Notes: generated from the sequence alone by a model not told the origin. Shown: positions 1-6,677, counted from the stretch's first letter. The stretch: 8,717 nucleotides of DNA from Patescibacteria group bacterium (GCA_022705545.1 JAKJEG010000008.1:1-8717), one strand, 5' to 3'. Numbers and translations are program-made.

Positions 1-17
1 AGGGTTAAGGAAGCCAG

Positions 18-109
18 TATGGTGAAAAGGTAAGGTTTAGGGTAAAAAATCCTTTTAACTCTTAACCTTTGACTCTAAACGATACGGGCTTCGTTACCTT
101 TCAACCATA
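18..109. repeat. Nested imperfect inverted repeats
   Basis: The 16-mer at 18-33 (TATGGTGAAAAGGTAA) is the reverse complement of 94-109 at 14 of 16 positions. Inside it, 34-47 (GGTTTAGGGTAAAA) pairs imperfectly with 53-67 (TTTTAACTCTTAACC) around a short loop. Additional competing pairs exist: GTATGGT at 17-23 with ACCATAC at 111-117, and GAAGCC at 10-15 with GGCTTC at 87-92. The element could fold as a long hairpin, but there is no terminator-like T tract after the stem and its function is unknown. Confidence 0.55.
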
Positions 110-149
110 GACCATACCCATTTTATTTTAGTTGTTAGTTATTTCAATT

Positions 150-181
150 CGTTAACTCGTTAGTTCGTTAACTCGTTAACT
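150..181. repeat. Octamer tandem array (CGTTAACT)x4
   Basis: Four 8-nt units lie in tandem: CGTTAACT, CGTTAGTT, CGTTAACT, CGTTAACT, followed by a partial TAACT. The unit contains GTTAAC, a self-complementary hexamer. The array directly abuts the truncated palindromic element. It resembles a degenerate microsatellite. Confidence 0.7.
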
Positions 182-186
182 TAACT

Positions 187-212
187 GACGATGTCCAAAC
201 ATTGAAAATTTT
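187..212 (+). repeat. Truncated copy of dispersed palindromic element
   Basis: The stretch GATGTCCAAACATTGAAAAT matches the right end and 3' flank of the full elements, best the copy at 7821-7859, whose flank reads GTCTAAACATTGAAAATTT. The left arm is absent. The preceding AACTGACGATG (183-193) instead matches 7755-7765 in the hexamer-array region, so the junction appears chimeric. Confidence 0.6.
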
Positions 213-218
213 TGCTGT

Positions 219-247
219 TTGCAACAGTCTCTGTAGAAAGTTTAAAT
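219..247 (+). promoter_or_regulatory. Weak sigma70-like promoter candidate for hppA
   Basis: A TTGCAA box (219-224) lies 17 nt before TTAAAT (242-247). Each hexamer matches consensus at four of six positions. The spacing and the ~38 nt leader to the hppA ATG are suitable, but in DNA this AT-rich such matches arise easily. Confidence 0.25.
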
Positions 248-291
248 GCCAAATTCTAAAACCTAAAAAATAAAAATAAATAATAAAAACT

Positions 292-2253
292 ATGAACAAT
301 TTATTAATTATTATTCTGCCGGTAATTTTGAGTTTTGTGATTGCTTATTTATTTACCAAAAAAATATTAAAATATTCAGTTAAAAACGAAATTGCCAAGG
401 AGATTAATTTAGCCATTAAAGAAGGAGCAAAGGCCTTTATTAACAAAGAGCAAAGAGTTATTATTATTTTTGCGCTTTTCGTTTTTTTAATTCTTTTCTT
501 TTTTGTTAACAAATTAACCGCTTTATCTTTTATTCTGGGAGCTATTTTTTCTACTTTGGCTGGCTATATTGGAATGCAAATTGCCACTTCCGCTAATGTT
601 CGGGTAGCTGAATCTCTTGAAAAATCTTATAAAGAAGGACTGAATTTAGCTTTTTTGGCTGGTAGCGTAATGGGTTTAATGGTTGTTAGTTTATCAATTT
701 TGGGAATTTCTCTTTTATATTATTTTTTTAAAGACCCTCAAATAATTTATGGTTTTGGTTTTGGGGCTTCGGCTATTGCTCTTTTTGCTCGAGTAGGAGG
801 TGGGATTTATACTAAGGCCGCTGACGTTGGAGCAGATCTCGTAGGAAAAGTAGAATCTGATATTCCTGAAGATGATCCAAGAAATGCAGCGGTGATTGCT
901 GATAATGTTGGCGATAATGTTGGTGATGTTAATGGAATGGGAGCGGACTTATTTGAAAGCTATGCCGAAGCAATTATTGCCGCTATGGTTTTAGGAACAA
1001 CCCTAATTGGTTTTTCCTTTAATGCCGTGCTTTTGCCTTTGTTTCTTGGTTCTTTGGGATTAATTAGCAGTTTGATTGGCATTTTTTGGATTTATTTTTC
1101 TAAAAATACCAATCCTCAAAAAACTTTTAATCAAGGGACTTATTTGTCAACGATTTTAATGATTGCTTTTATTCTTCTTGCTGATTATCTGCTTTTCCAT
1201 TCTTCTTTTAAAATTTCTTTTGCCTTTATTTTAGGAATAATCGCCGGTGTGGTAATTGGTTTTATCAGTGAATATTATACTTCTGCTTCTTATGCTCCAA
1301 CTAAAAAATTAGCCGAGTCTTCTCAAACAGGAGCCGCTACTAATATTATCAATGGTCTATCTTTGGGGATGAAAAGCACTTTTTTTCCTGTTGTTGTTGT
1401 GGCTTTAGCTGTTTTAGGCTCTTATTACTTTTTAGGCACTTATGGTATTGCTTTAGCTGGCGTAGGAATGCTTTCTACTTTAGCTATTTCCTTAGCTATT
1501 GATTGTTATGGACCAGTGGCTGATAATGCAGCAGGAATAGCCCAGATGGCTAATTTAGGCGAAGAAGTAAGAAAAAAAGCTGAAGAATTAGATTCAGTTG
1601 GCAATACAACTGCTGCCATGGGAAAAGGATTTGCTATTGGTTCTGCCGGCTTAACAGCCTTAGTATTGTTAGTAAGCTATCAACAAATTAGCCAATTAAA
1701 TATTTTAAATTTAGCTGAGCCAAAAGTTTTTGTGGGTATCCTTATTGGTGCTCTTTTACCATTTCTTTTTTCCGCTTTGACAATGGAAGCAGTCGGAAAA
1801 TCAGCTTCTAAAGTGGTAGAAGAGGTGAGAAGGCAATTCAGAGAAATAACTGGTTTAAAAGAAGGGAAGGGTAAAGCTGAATATGGAAAATGCGTTGAAA
1901 TTGTTACTGAGGGAGCTCTTAAAGAAATGGTTCTTCCTTCTTTAATTGCAATTATTGCTCCAATTCTAGTAGCTTTTATTTTTGGCAAAGAATCTTTAGG
2001 CGGTTTACTCATTGGTTCAATTGCCAGCGGTTTTATCTTAGCTTTAATGATGGCTAATTCCGGTGGCGCTTGGGACAATGCTAAAAAATATATTGAAGAA
2101 GGTCATTTTGGCGGCAAAAAATCAGAACCTCATAAAGCTGCTGTTATTGGCGATACTGTGGGTGATCCGTTTAAAGATACTGCCGGTCCTTCTTTAAATA
2201 TTTTAATCAAGCTGATTTCTGTCGTCGCTATTTTAATTGCCCCTTTCCTTTAA
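292..2253 (+). CDS. hppA: Membrane-bound ion-pumping pyrophosphatase, K+-dependent type
   Basis: This integral membrane enzyme hydrolyses pyrophosphate and uses the energy to pump H+ and/or Na+ across the cytoplasmic membrane. The 653 residues are a normal size for bacterial members and are rich in hydrophobic helices from residue 3 to the C-terminus. Visible signatures are DVGADLVGKVE (178-188), the PPi/Mg-binding block around DDPRNAAVIADNVGDNVGD (194-212), D404 and D411 with the following DNAAGIA, GGAWDNAKKY (591-600), and the C-terminal HKAAVIGDTVGDPFKDT (614-630). GNTTAAMGKG (437-446) has Ala441 and Gly444 where K+-independent enzymes carry Lys and Thr, so K+ dependence is predicted. E222 and E226 are both present in DLFESYAEA, which leaves the pumped ion open. 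The ATG at 292 starts with a hydrophobic helix and has no Shine-Dalgarno sequence, only an A-rich leader. The gene stands alone and converges on recR. Confidence 0.97.
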   Translation: MNNLLIIILPVILSFVIAYLFTKKILKYSVKNEIAKEINLAIKEGAKAFINKEQRVIIIFALFVFLILFFFVNKLTALSFILGAIFSTLAGYIGMQIATSANVRVAESLEKSYKEGLNLAFLAGSVMGLMVVSLSILGISLLYYFFKDPQIIYGFGFGASAIALFARVGGGIYTKAADVGADLVGKVESDIPEDDPRNAAVIADNVGDNVGDVNGMGADLFESYAEAIIAAMVLGTTLIGFSFNAVLLPLFLGSLGLISSLIGIFWIYFSKNTNPQKTFNQGTYLSTILMIAFILLADYLLFHSSFKISFAFILGIIAGVVIGFISEYYTSASYAPTKKLAESSQTGAATNIINGLSLGMKSTFFPVVVVALAVLGSYYFLGTYGIALAGVGMLSTLAISLAIDCYGPVADNAAGIAQMANLGEEVRKKAEELDSVGNTTAAMGKGFAIGSAGLTALVLLVSYQQISQLNILNLAEPKVFVGILIGALLPFLFSALTMEAVGKSASKVVEEVRRQFREITGLKEGKGKAEYGKCVEIVTEGALKEMVLPSLIAIIAPILVAFIFGKESLGGLLIGSIASGFILALMMANSGGAWDNAKKYIEEGHFGGKKSEPHKAAVIGDTVGDPFKDTAGPSLNILIKLISVVAILIAPFL

Positions 2254-2261
2254 TTTTTAAT

Positions 2262-2310
2262 TAACGACATCGCAAGTCGTTAGAAATTAACGACTTGCGA
2301 TGTCCAAAAC
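2262..2310 (+). repeat. Dispersed palindromic element, full copy 1
   Basis: A perfect 17-bp inverted repeat (2266-2282 with 2288-2304) surrounds the 5-nt loop GAAAT, followed by CCAAAACATTG. The left arm is GACATCGCAAGTCGTTA. A 7-mer, TAACGAC, occurs at 2262-2268, inverted at 2276-2282 and again at 2288-2294. The left half alone can therefore form a smaller 7-bp hairpin that competes with the long stem. Related copies lie at 6047-6095 and 7817-7872. No T tract follows on either strand, so it is not a canonical intrinsic terminator. Confidence 0.9.
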
Positions 2311-2319
2311 ATTGGCATT

Positions 2320-2364
2320 TCTCGCATTCGCGAGAGATTCTTCGGCCTTTGGCCTCAGAATGAC
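2320..2364 (-). repeat. REP-type element with two hairpins (GTCATTCTGAG... family)
   Basis: On the minus strand the stretch starts GTCATTCTGAGGCC and continues through CCGAAGAATCTC, which I recognise from memory as a widespread bacterial REP-like sequence. Hairpin one is TCTCGC/GCGAGA with loop ATTC (2320-2335). Hairpin two spans 2337-2361, with ATTCT/AGAAT outside and GGCC/GGCC around TTT inside. It sits between convergent hppA and recR, where REP elements often occur, and could pause or stabilise transcripts. No RAYT-type transposase is in the window. Confidence 0.7.
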
Positions 2365-2376
2365 AAAGAGGGTGTC

Positions 2377-2435
2377 ATTGTCATCGTCATTATCATTGTT
2401 ATTGTTATCGTTATTGTTATTGTCAGTTATCAGTT
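2377..2435 (-). repeat. Hexamer array plus 14-mer boundary
   Basis: Eight 6-nt units of consensus AT(T/C)(G/A)T(T/C) run from 2377 to 2424. They are bounded by GTCAGTTATCAGTT (2422-2435), whose reverse complement AACTGATAACTGAC is exact at 7748-7761 beside a second hexamer array. The array lies between the REP hairpins and the recR stop codon and ends about 15 nt from that stop. It has the look of a degenerate microsatellite. Confidence 0.75.
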
Positions 2436-2449
2436 GTTTAATTATCCTG

Positions 2450-3064
2450 TCATTTCCTTCCTTCCAAAGCATTAATTAAAGTTTCACTATCAGCAAATTC
2501 AATTTCTCCGCCTTGGGGAATACCTCGAGCCAATTTAGTAATTTTAATATCCATTTTTAAATTTTTAATAGCTTTTTCCAGATAATAAGCAGTTAAATTG
2601 CCTTCAGAGGTGGGGCTCAAAGCCAAAATCACTTCTTTAATTTTTGGTTTGTTTTCTTTAATTCTTTTGATTAATTTTAAAAGAATTGTTTTTGAATTTT
2701 CGGAATTAACATCATTGATTAATCTGCCCAAAATATGGTAAAGACCTTGATATTTATTGGTTTTTTCAATGGTTAATAAATCCGTTTCTTTTTCTACAAC
2801 GCATAAAAGAGTATGATCTCTTTTTTTATCTCGACAAATAGAGCATAAAGTTTCATTATCATTCATTGTTTCGAAAGGAAAAGAACATTCTTGGCAGAGT
2901 TTTATCTTGGTAAAAAAATTATTAAAACTTTCCAAAAAATCTTTTTGGTAATTTTTATCCTGACGTAATAAATAAAAAGAAAGCCGCAAGGCCTGCCGGG
3001 GTCCTAATCCCGGTAAACGAGATAAAATTTTACTCACTTTTTCTAAACTTTTTGGTAATTCCAT
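2450..3064 (-). CDS. recR: Recombination mediator protein RecR
   Basis: RecR works with RecO (and RecF) to load RecA at single-stranded gaps and is a DNA-binding clamp of the RecFOR repair pathway. The 204 residues match the usual ~200. In order there are a helix-hairpin-helix around SRLPGLGPRQALRLSFYLL (15-33), a four-cysteine zinc motif with C57, C60, C74 and C77, and a Toprim domain starting near VVEKETDLL (89-97). The conserved C-terminal block includes ARGIPQGGEIEFADSETL (179-196). It is the last gene of the cysS-dnaB-recR operon, starting 20 nt after the dnaB stop. It ends in TGA, the only TGA stop among the complete genes here. The ATG lacks a clear Shine-Dalgarno sequence. Confidence 0.96.
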   Translation of the reverse strand: MELPKSLEKVSKILSRLPGLGPRQALRLSFYLLRQDKNYQKDFLESFNNFFTKIKLCQECSFPFETMNDNETLCSICRDKKRDHTLLCVVEKETDLLTIEKTNKYQGLYHILGRLINDVNSENSKTILLKLIKRIKENKPKIKEVILALSPTSEGNLTAYYLEKAIKNLKMDIKITKLARGIPQGGEIEFADSETLINALEGRK

Positions 3065-3084
3065 AATAATTTACTCAACAATTT

Positions 3085-4473
3085 TTATTCTTCTAATCCT
3101 TCAAATTCACCATTCTCATAAAACTCTTCTTTCTCTAAGCTGCGGAAACTAACCAATTGTTCATTAAAATACAAAGAAACTTTCCCCAGGGGGCCGTTTC
3201 GATGTTTAGCAATAATGACATCAGCAATATTCTTTTTTTCAGTTTCTTCCCGATATCTATCTTCCCGATAAATAAATAAAACAACATCCGCATCTTGTTC
3301 AATGCTTCCAGTTTCTCTTAAATCAGAAAGACGGGGGATTGGAGGAGTTCTTTGCTCAACTGCTCGAGAAAGTTGAGAAATCGTTAGAACTGGCACTTTT
3401 AATTCTCTGGCTAAACTTTTTAATGCTCGAGAAATTTCCGAGTATTGTTGAACAGTGCTTTCCCGAGTAGAAGTTGGAGTAATTAATTGTAAATAGTCAA
3501 CAACAATCAAACCTAAACCAACTTCTGCCTGCAACCTTCTAGCCATTGTCCGAATTTGCATGACTGTTGGCGAAGGAACATCATCAATAAAAATTGGAGC
3601 TTCAGCTAATCTCGAGAGAGCATCTTGAATTAAAACAAAATCATTAACTTCTCCATCAGTTGATAAACGACCGGTGCGAATTTTCCATAAGTCTACTGAC
3701 GATTCAGCAGCAATTAAACGATCAACAACTTGATCTTTAGACATTTCCAAAGAAAAAATTCCCACTGGAATTTTTTCTTTCACTCCCACATAACGAGCAA
3801 TATCTAAAGCCAAAGAAGTTTTACCCAAAGACGGCCGAGCTCCTAAAATTATTAAATCTGACGGCTGAAGACCGGCTAAATAATTATCTAATTCATCAAA
3901 GCCGGTTGGTAAACCCCTTAACTTTCCGCCTCCTTTGTGTAATTGATCAATCCTTTCAAAAGCTTTAATGAGCTCATCTTTTAAAGAAACAAAGTCGTAG
4001 GCGGTTGTTTTTTGAGAAATAGAAAAAATGATTTGTTCTGCCTCATCAAGCAAATTATTAACATCTTCTGATTCATTCCAGCCTAATTCAGCAATTTTAT
4101 AGGAAGCGCTAATTAAATCTCGTAAAACTTTTTTCTCGTGAATAATTTTAGCATAATATTGAATATGAGCGCTGGAAGGAGTTTTATTCACTAAAGCGGT
4201 TAAATAACTGACACCGCCAATTTCATCCAAGAGATTTAGTTCTTTTAAACGGTTGGTTAAAGAGACAACATCCACAGGACTATTTTTTCCCGCAAGATCT
4301 AAAATTGCTTGGTAAATATGAGCATTCTTTGGGCGATAAAAATCATCAACAGAAATAATATCGGCTACCTTAAAAATAGCCTCATTATCAATCATTAAAG
4401 ACCCTAAAACTGATTCTTCGGCTTCAATATTTTGAGGAGGGAGTTTTTCGTTTATAGAGCCATTATTATTCAT
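3085..4473 (-). CDS. dnaB: Replicative DNA helicase DnaB
   Basis: DnaB is the hexameric, ATP-driven 5'-3' helicase that unwinds DNA ahead of the replisome and recruits primase. The 462 residues are a normal full length without an intein. The N-terminal domain begins with LPPQNIEAEESVLGSLM (11-27). The RecA-like C-terminal domain carries Walker A GARPSLGKT (211-219), the catalytic Glu243 in SLEMS, Walker B LIVVDYLQL with D326 (322-330), SQLSRAVEQR (366-375), DLRETGSIEQDADVV (384-398) and KHRNGPLG (423-430). The start at 4473 fits the family N-terminus. It lies 9 nt after the cysS stop and 20 nt before recR, so all three genes are probably co-transcribed. No ribosome-binding motif is visible in the AT-only spacer. 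Confidence 0.98.
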   Translation of the reverse strand: MNNNGSINEKLPPQNIEAEESVLGSLMIDNEAIFKVADIISVDDFYRPKNAHIYQAILDLAGKNSPVDVVSLTNRLKELNLLDEIGGVSYLTALVNKTPSSAHIQYYAKIIHEKKVLRDLISASYKIAELGWNESEDVNNLLDEAEQIIFSISQKTTAYDFVSLKDELIKAFERIDQLHKGGGKLRGLPTGFDELDNYLAGLQPSDLIILGARPSLGKTSLALDIARYVGVKEKIPVGIFSLEMSKDQVVDRLIAAESSVDLWKIRTGRLSTDGEVNDFVLIQDALSRLAEAPIFIDDVPSPTVMQIRTMARRLQAEVGLGLIVVDYLQLITPTSTRESTVQQYSEISRALKSLARELKVPVLTISQLSRAVEQRTPPIPRLSDLRETGSIEQDADVVLFIYREDRYREETEKKNIADVIIAKHRNGPLGKVSLYFNEQLVSFRSLEKEEFYENGEFEGLEE

Positions 4474-4482
4474 TTAATTAAA

Positions 4483-5973
4483 TTATTCATTAATTTTTGT
4501 TACTCGTGGACCAAAAATTGTATCCTCAACCAAATAACCTTTCTCTTTTATTTTTTCCCGATAATTATCTGCTGCCTGCCATTTTTTCTGTTTTCTTAAA
4601 TTTTCTCTTTCTTTAACCATTGATTGAACTTCTTTTTTAATTTTTGGTAATTTTATTTTTTTAAAATCTAATCCTAAAACTTTATCAAACGAAAGAAGCA
4701 ATTGGTAAACTGCTGAGGGGCTTAATTGGGATATTTTTTTCTGATCTTTTTTAACTTTATTATACCGAGAGATTAAATTCCACAAAACTGATAAAGCCTG
4801 AGGGGTATTTAAATCATTATTAATTGCTTCTTCAAAGTCTTTTGAATATTTTTTTAAACTAAAGGCCTTATTTTGCTTATTTTTTAAAAACTTTTTTTCC
4901 CATAAACAATTTTCAATAAAATTATAAATCTCCCTTAAACTATTTTCTGCGCCTTTTAAAGATTCAAAAGAAAATTCTAAGGGCATTCGATAATGAGTAG
5001 TTAAAGACAAATAACGAAAAGCCAAAGGAGAAAAAGTGTTTTTTTCTATATCCTCAATTAAAAGAGCATTGCCTTCTGATTTTCCCATTCTGGTTTCTTT
5101 AAGAACCAAAAAATTAACATGAAACCAAAAACGAGCCATTGGTTTTTTTGTTAAAGACTCTACTTCGGCAATTTCATTGGTGTGATGAATAGGAATATGG
5201 TCAATCCCGCCACAATGAATATCAATAGTTTCAAATTTCTCTGGATAAAACTTACCGTTCTGAAAACAATTTCCCAGATATTTTAAACTAATCACTGCGC
5301 ATTCAATATGCCAGCCCGGAAAACCTTTTCCCCAAGGAGAATCCCATTCCATTTCTCTTTTAACATTTTGAGGAGAAAATTTCCATAGAGCAAAATCAGT
5401 AATATTTTTTTTCTCGGAGGAAAATTCTATTCTGGCACCGGCTTTCAGGTTTTTAGATAAATCTTTGAAACTCTGACCAGTTAATTTGCCGTAATCTTTT
5501 AATTTTGAAGTATCAAAATAAATGCCGTCAGAAGTAAAATAAGTAAATCCTTTTTCTTCCAGTAATTTTATATAATTAATATAATCCTTGATATGCTCAG
5601 TCGCTTTAGCCGTAATCTCGGGAAAAATAATATTTAATTTTTTTAAAGCAGAAAAAAAATACTCTGTATAAAAATCAGCGATTTCAAAAGAAGTTTTTTT
5701 CTCTTTTTTGGCGGCTAGTTCAATTTTATCTTCACCGCTATCAGCATCAGAAACTAAATGGCCAACATCAGTAATATTCATTACCTGCTTAACCTGATAG
5801 CCATTGAAGATTAACGCTCTTTTTAATAAATCTTCTGCCAAATAAGTCCGTAAATTGCCTAAATGAGCATAAGCATAAACAGTCGGACCGCAGGTATACA
5901 TCCTTACTCTTTTATCTTTAACGGGCTTGAAAATTTCCTTTTTTCTTGATAAACTATTATAAAGATAAAGCAT
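4483..5973 (-). CDS. cysS: Cysteinyl-tRNA synthetase
   Basis: This class I aminoacyl-tRNA synthetase charges tRNA-Cys with cysteine using ATP in the cytoplasm. With the start at 5973 it has 496 residues and begins MLYLYNSLSRKKE, the family's normal N-terminus. The HIGH-type motif is HLGN (37-40) after CGPTVY (28-33). Probable zinc ligands are C28, C225, H263 and E267. The KMSKS loop reads RMGKSEGN (295-302), a divergent form. A short insertion (about residues 236-249) precedes DIHCGGIDHIPIHHTNE. The C-terminal ~170 residues are helical and lysine-rich, as expected for the anticodon-side domain. The frame stays open upstream to 6030, and an in-frame ATG at 5997 is an alternative start adding 8 residues. 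It is the first gene of the cysS-dnaB-recR operon. Confidence 0.96.
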   Translation of the reverse strand: MLYLYNSLSRKKEIFKPVKDKRVRMYTCGPTVYAYAHLGNLRTYLAEDLLKRALIFNGYQVKQVMNITDVGHLVSDADSGEDKIELAAKKEKKTSFEIADFYTEYFFSALKKLNIIFPEITAKATEHIKDYINYIKLLEEKGFTYFTSDGIYFDTSKLKDYGKLTGQSFKDLSKNLKAGARIEFSSEKKNITDFALWKFSPQNVKREMEWDSPWGKGFPGWHIECAVISLKYLGNCFQNGKFYPEKFETIDIHCGGIDHIPIHHTNEIAEVESLTKKPMARFWFHVNFLVLKETRMGKSEGNALLIEDIEKNTFSPLAFRYLSLTTHYRMPLEFSFESLKGAENSLREIYNFIENCLWEKKFLKNKQNKAFSLKKYSKDFEEAINNDLNTPQALSVLWNLISRYNKVKKDQKKISQLSPSAVYQLLLSFDKVLGLDFKKIKLPKIKKEVQSMVKERENLRKQKKWQAADNYREKIKEKGYLVEDTIFGPRVTKINE

Positions 5974-6009
5974 AGAAAAGTACTGATATTTTATCATTTT
6001 ACCAAAAAG

Positions 6010-6015
6010 ATTACA
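6010..6015 (-). promoter_or_regulatory. Candidate -10 box for the cysS-dnaB-recR operon
   Basis: On the minus strand TGTAAT matches TATAAT at five of six positions and would give a leader of roughly 30 nt to the cysS ATG at 5973. The corresponding -35 region (TTTAAT) is poor. Location supports it more than sequence does. Confidence 0.25.
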
Positions 6016-6021
6016 AACGAG

Positions 6022-6050
6022 TTGACACAAAAATTAAAAATCGAATTAAC
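6022..6050 (+). promoter_or_regulatory. Candidate promoter for lemA-htpX
   Basis: A perfect TTGACA (6022-6027) lies 17 nt before ATTAAC (6045-6050), a weak -10 that overlaps the left edge of the palindromic element. If used, transcription would start inside the palindrome and the hairpin would form part of the lemA leader. It overlaps the outward-facing cysS promoter region. Confidence 0.35.
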
Positions 6051-6095
6051 GACATTGCCAGTCGTTAGAAACTAACGACTTGCGATGTCCAAAAA
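6047..6095 (+). repeat. Dispersed palindromic element, full copy 2
   Basis: The left arm GACATTGCCAGTCGTTA (6051-6067) and right arm TAACGACTTGCGATGTC (6073-6089) surround the loop GAAAC. Compared with the copy at 2262 there are two changes in the left arm: one leaves a G-U pair in RNA and one is a mismatch. The three 7-mers (TAACGAC at 6047-6053, its complement at 6061-6067, TAACGAC at 6073-6079) are all intact. It lies in the divergent spacer between cysS and lemA, 25 nt before the lemA start. Confidence 0.88.
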
Positions 6096-6114
6096 TTAAA
6101 AACAATAAAAAAAT

Positions 6115-6675
6115 ATGTCTCTTCTAACTATTATTTTCGTCATTATTCTGGTTTTTCTTCTTTGGTTTATTTTTTCTTATAATGGCTTAGTGACTTTAAA
6201 AAATAGAGCCAAAGAAGCGTGGTCAGACATTGATGTTCAATTAAAAAGAAGGTATGATTTAATTCCCAATTTAGTCGAAACCGTTAAAGGTTATGCCCAA
6301 CACGAAAAAAGTGTTTTAGAGGAGGTAACTAAAGCCAGAACAACTGCAATGGCTAACCACGAAGCCGGGGATTTAAAAAAAATTGCCGAAGCAGAAAATT
6401 CGCTTTCTTCCACTTTAAAAACTCTTTTTGCAGTGGCAGAAAATTATCCTGATTTAAAAGCCTCTCAAAACTTTTTAGAATTACAAAGAGAAATCCGCGA
6501 TACAGAAGACAAAATTCAGGCTGCTAGAAGATTTTATAACTCTAATGTTAGAGATTTAAATACTAAAATTGAGACTTTTCCCTCAATGATTATTGCAAAG
6601 ATTTTTCACTTTCAACCAATGGATTTCTTTGATATTGCAGGAGAACAGAGAGAACCAGTTTCAGTTAAATTCTAA
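6115..6675 (+). CDS. lemA: LemA family membrane protein
   Basis: LemA proteins are small, N-terminally anchored helical-bundle proteins whose exact function is not settled. They often lie beside M48 or similar membrane proteases. The 186 residues match the family. A single N-terminal membrane helix (about 4-21) is followed by the signature NGLVTLKNRAKEAWSDIDVQ (23-42) and RRYDLIPNLVETVKGYAQHE (45-64). The rest is coiled helix, ending with the family-typical block around FHFQPMDFFDIAGEQREPVSVKF. The ATG at 6115 gives the standard short N-terminus. The leader is A-rich with no Shine-Dalgarno sequence. htpX starts 2 nt after its stop, so the two are an operon. Confidence 0.95.
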   Translation: MSLLTIIFVIILVFLLWFIFSYNGLVTLKNRAKEAWSDIDVQLKRRYDLIPNLVETVKGYAQHEKSVLEEVTKARTTAMANHEAGDLKKIAEAENSLSSTLKTLFAVAENYPDLKASQNFLELQREIRDTEDKIQAARRFYNSNVRDLNTKIETFPSMIIAKIFHFQPMDFFDIAGEQREPVSVKF

Positions 6676-6677
6676 TT

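Larger units (their letters stand above)
1..291. other. Non-coding, repeat-rich region upstream of hppA
   Basis: No plausible gene is visible on either strand. The first ~120 nt consist of GGT-anchored 7-8 nt units that form nested imperfect inverted repeats. An octamer array follows at 150-181, then a fragment of the dispersed palindromic element at 187-212. The last ~80 nt are AT-rich leader running into the hppA start. The end of an upstream gene is not seen, so what lies left of the window is unknown. Confidence 0.7.

Noticed and set aside
1680..2078. 132-codon open frame on the minus strand inside hppA
   Set aside because: It is antisense to the conserved C-terminal half of the pyrophosphatase and encodes no recognisable domain; it is a shadow frame.
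2266..2304. Palindrome as an intrinsic terminator of hppA or recR
   Set aside because: No T tract follows the stem on either strand, and the same element occurs in a divergent promoter region and upstream of a gene, which does not fit termination.
2450..2452. UGA-recoded genetic code (Gracilibacteria/SR1 type)
   Set aside because: recR ends in TGA at the expected family length and no gene has an internal TGA. The recR TGA alone is weak, since a TAA follows four codons later, but the absence of internal TGAs supports the standard code.
2287..2472. 61-codon minus-strand frame rich in Asn and Asp
   Set aside because: It translates the hexamer array, the REP hairpins and part of the palindrome, and its start lies inside recR. 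The Asn/Asp run is just the repeat read as codons.
5974..6030. 19-residue N-terminal extension of CysRS
   Set aside because: MLYLYNSLSRKKE matches the family's normal start, and the extension covers the probable promoter. The ATG at 5997 remains a minor alternative.
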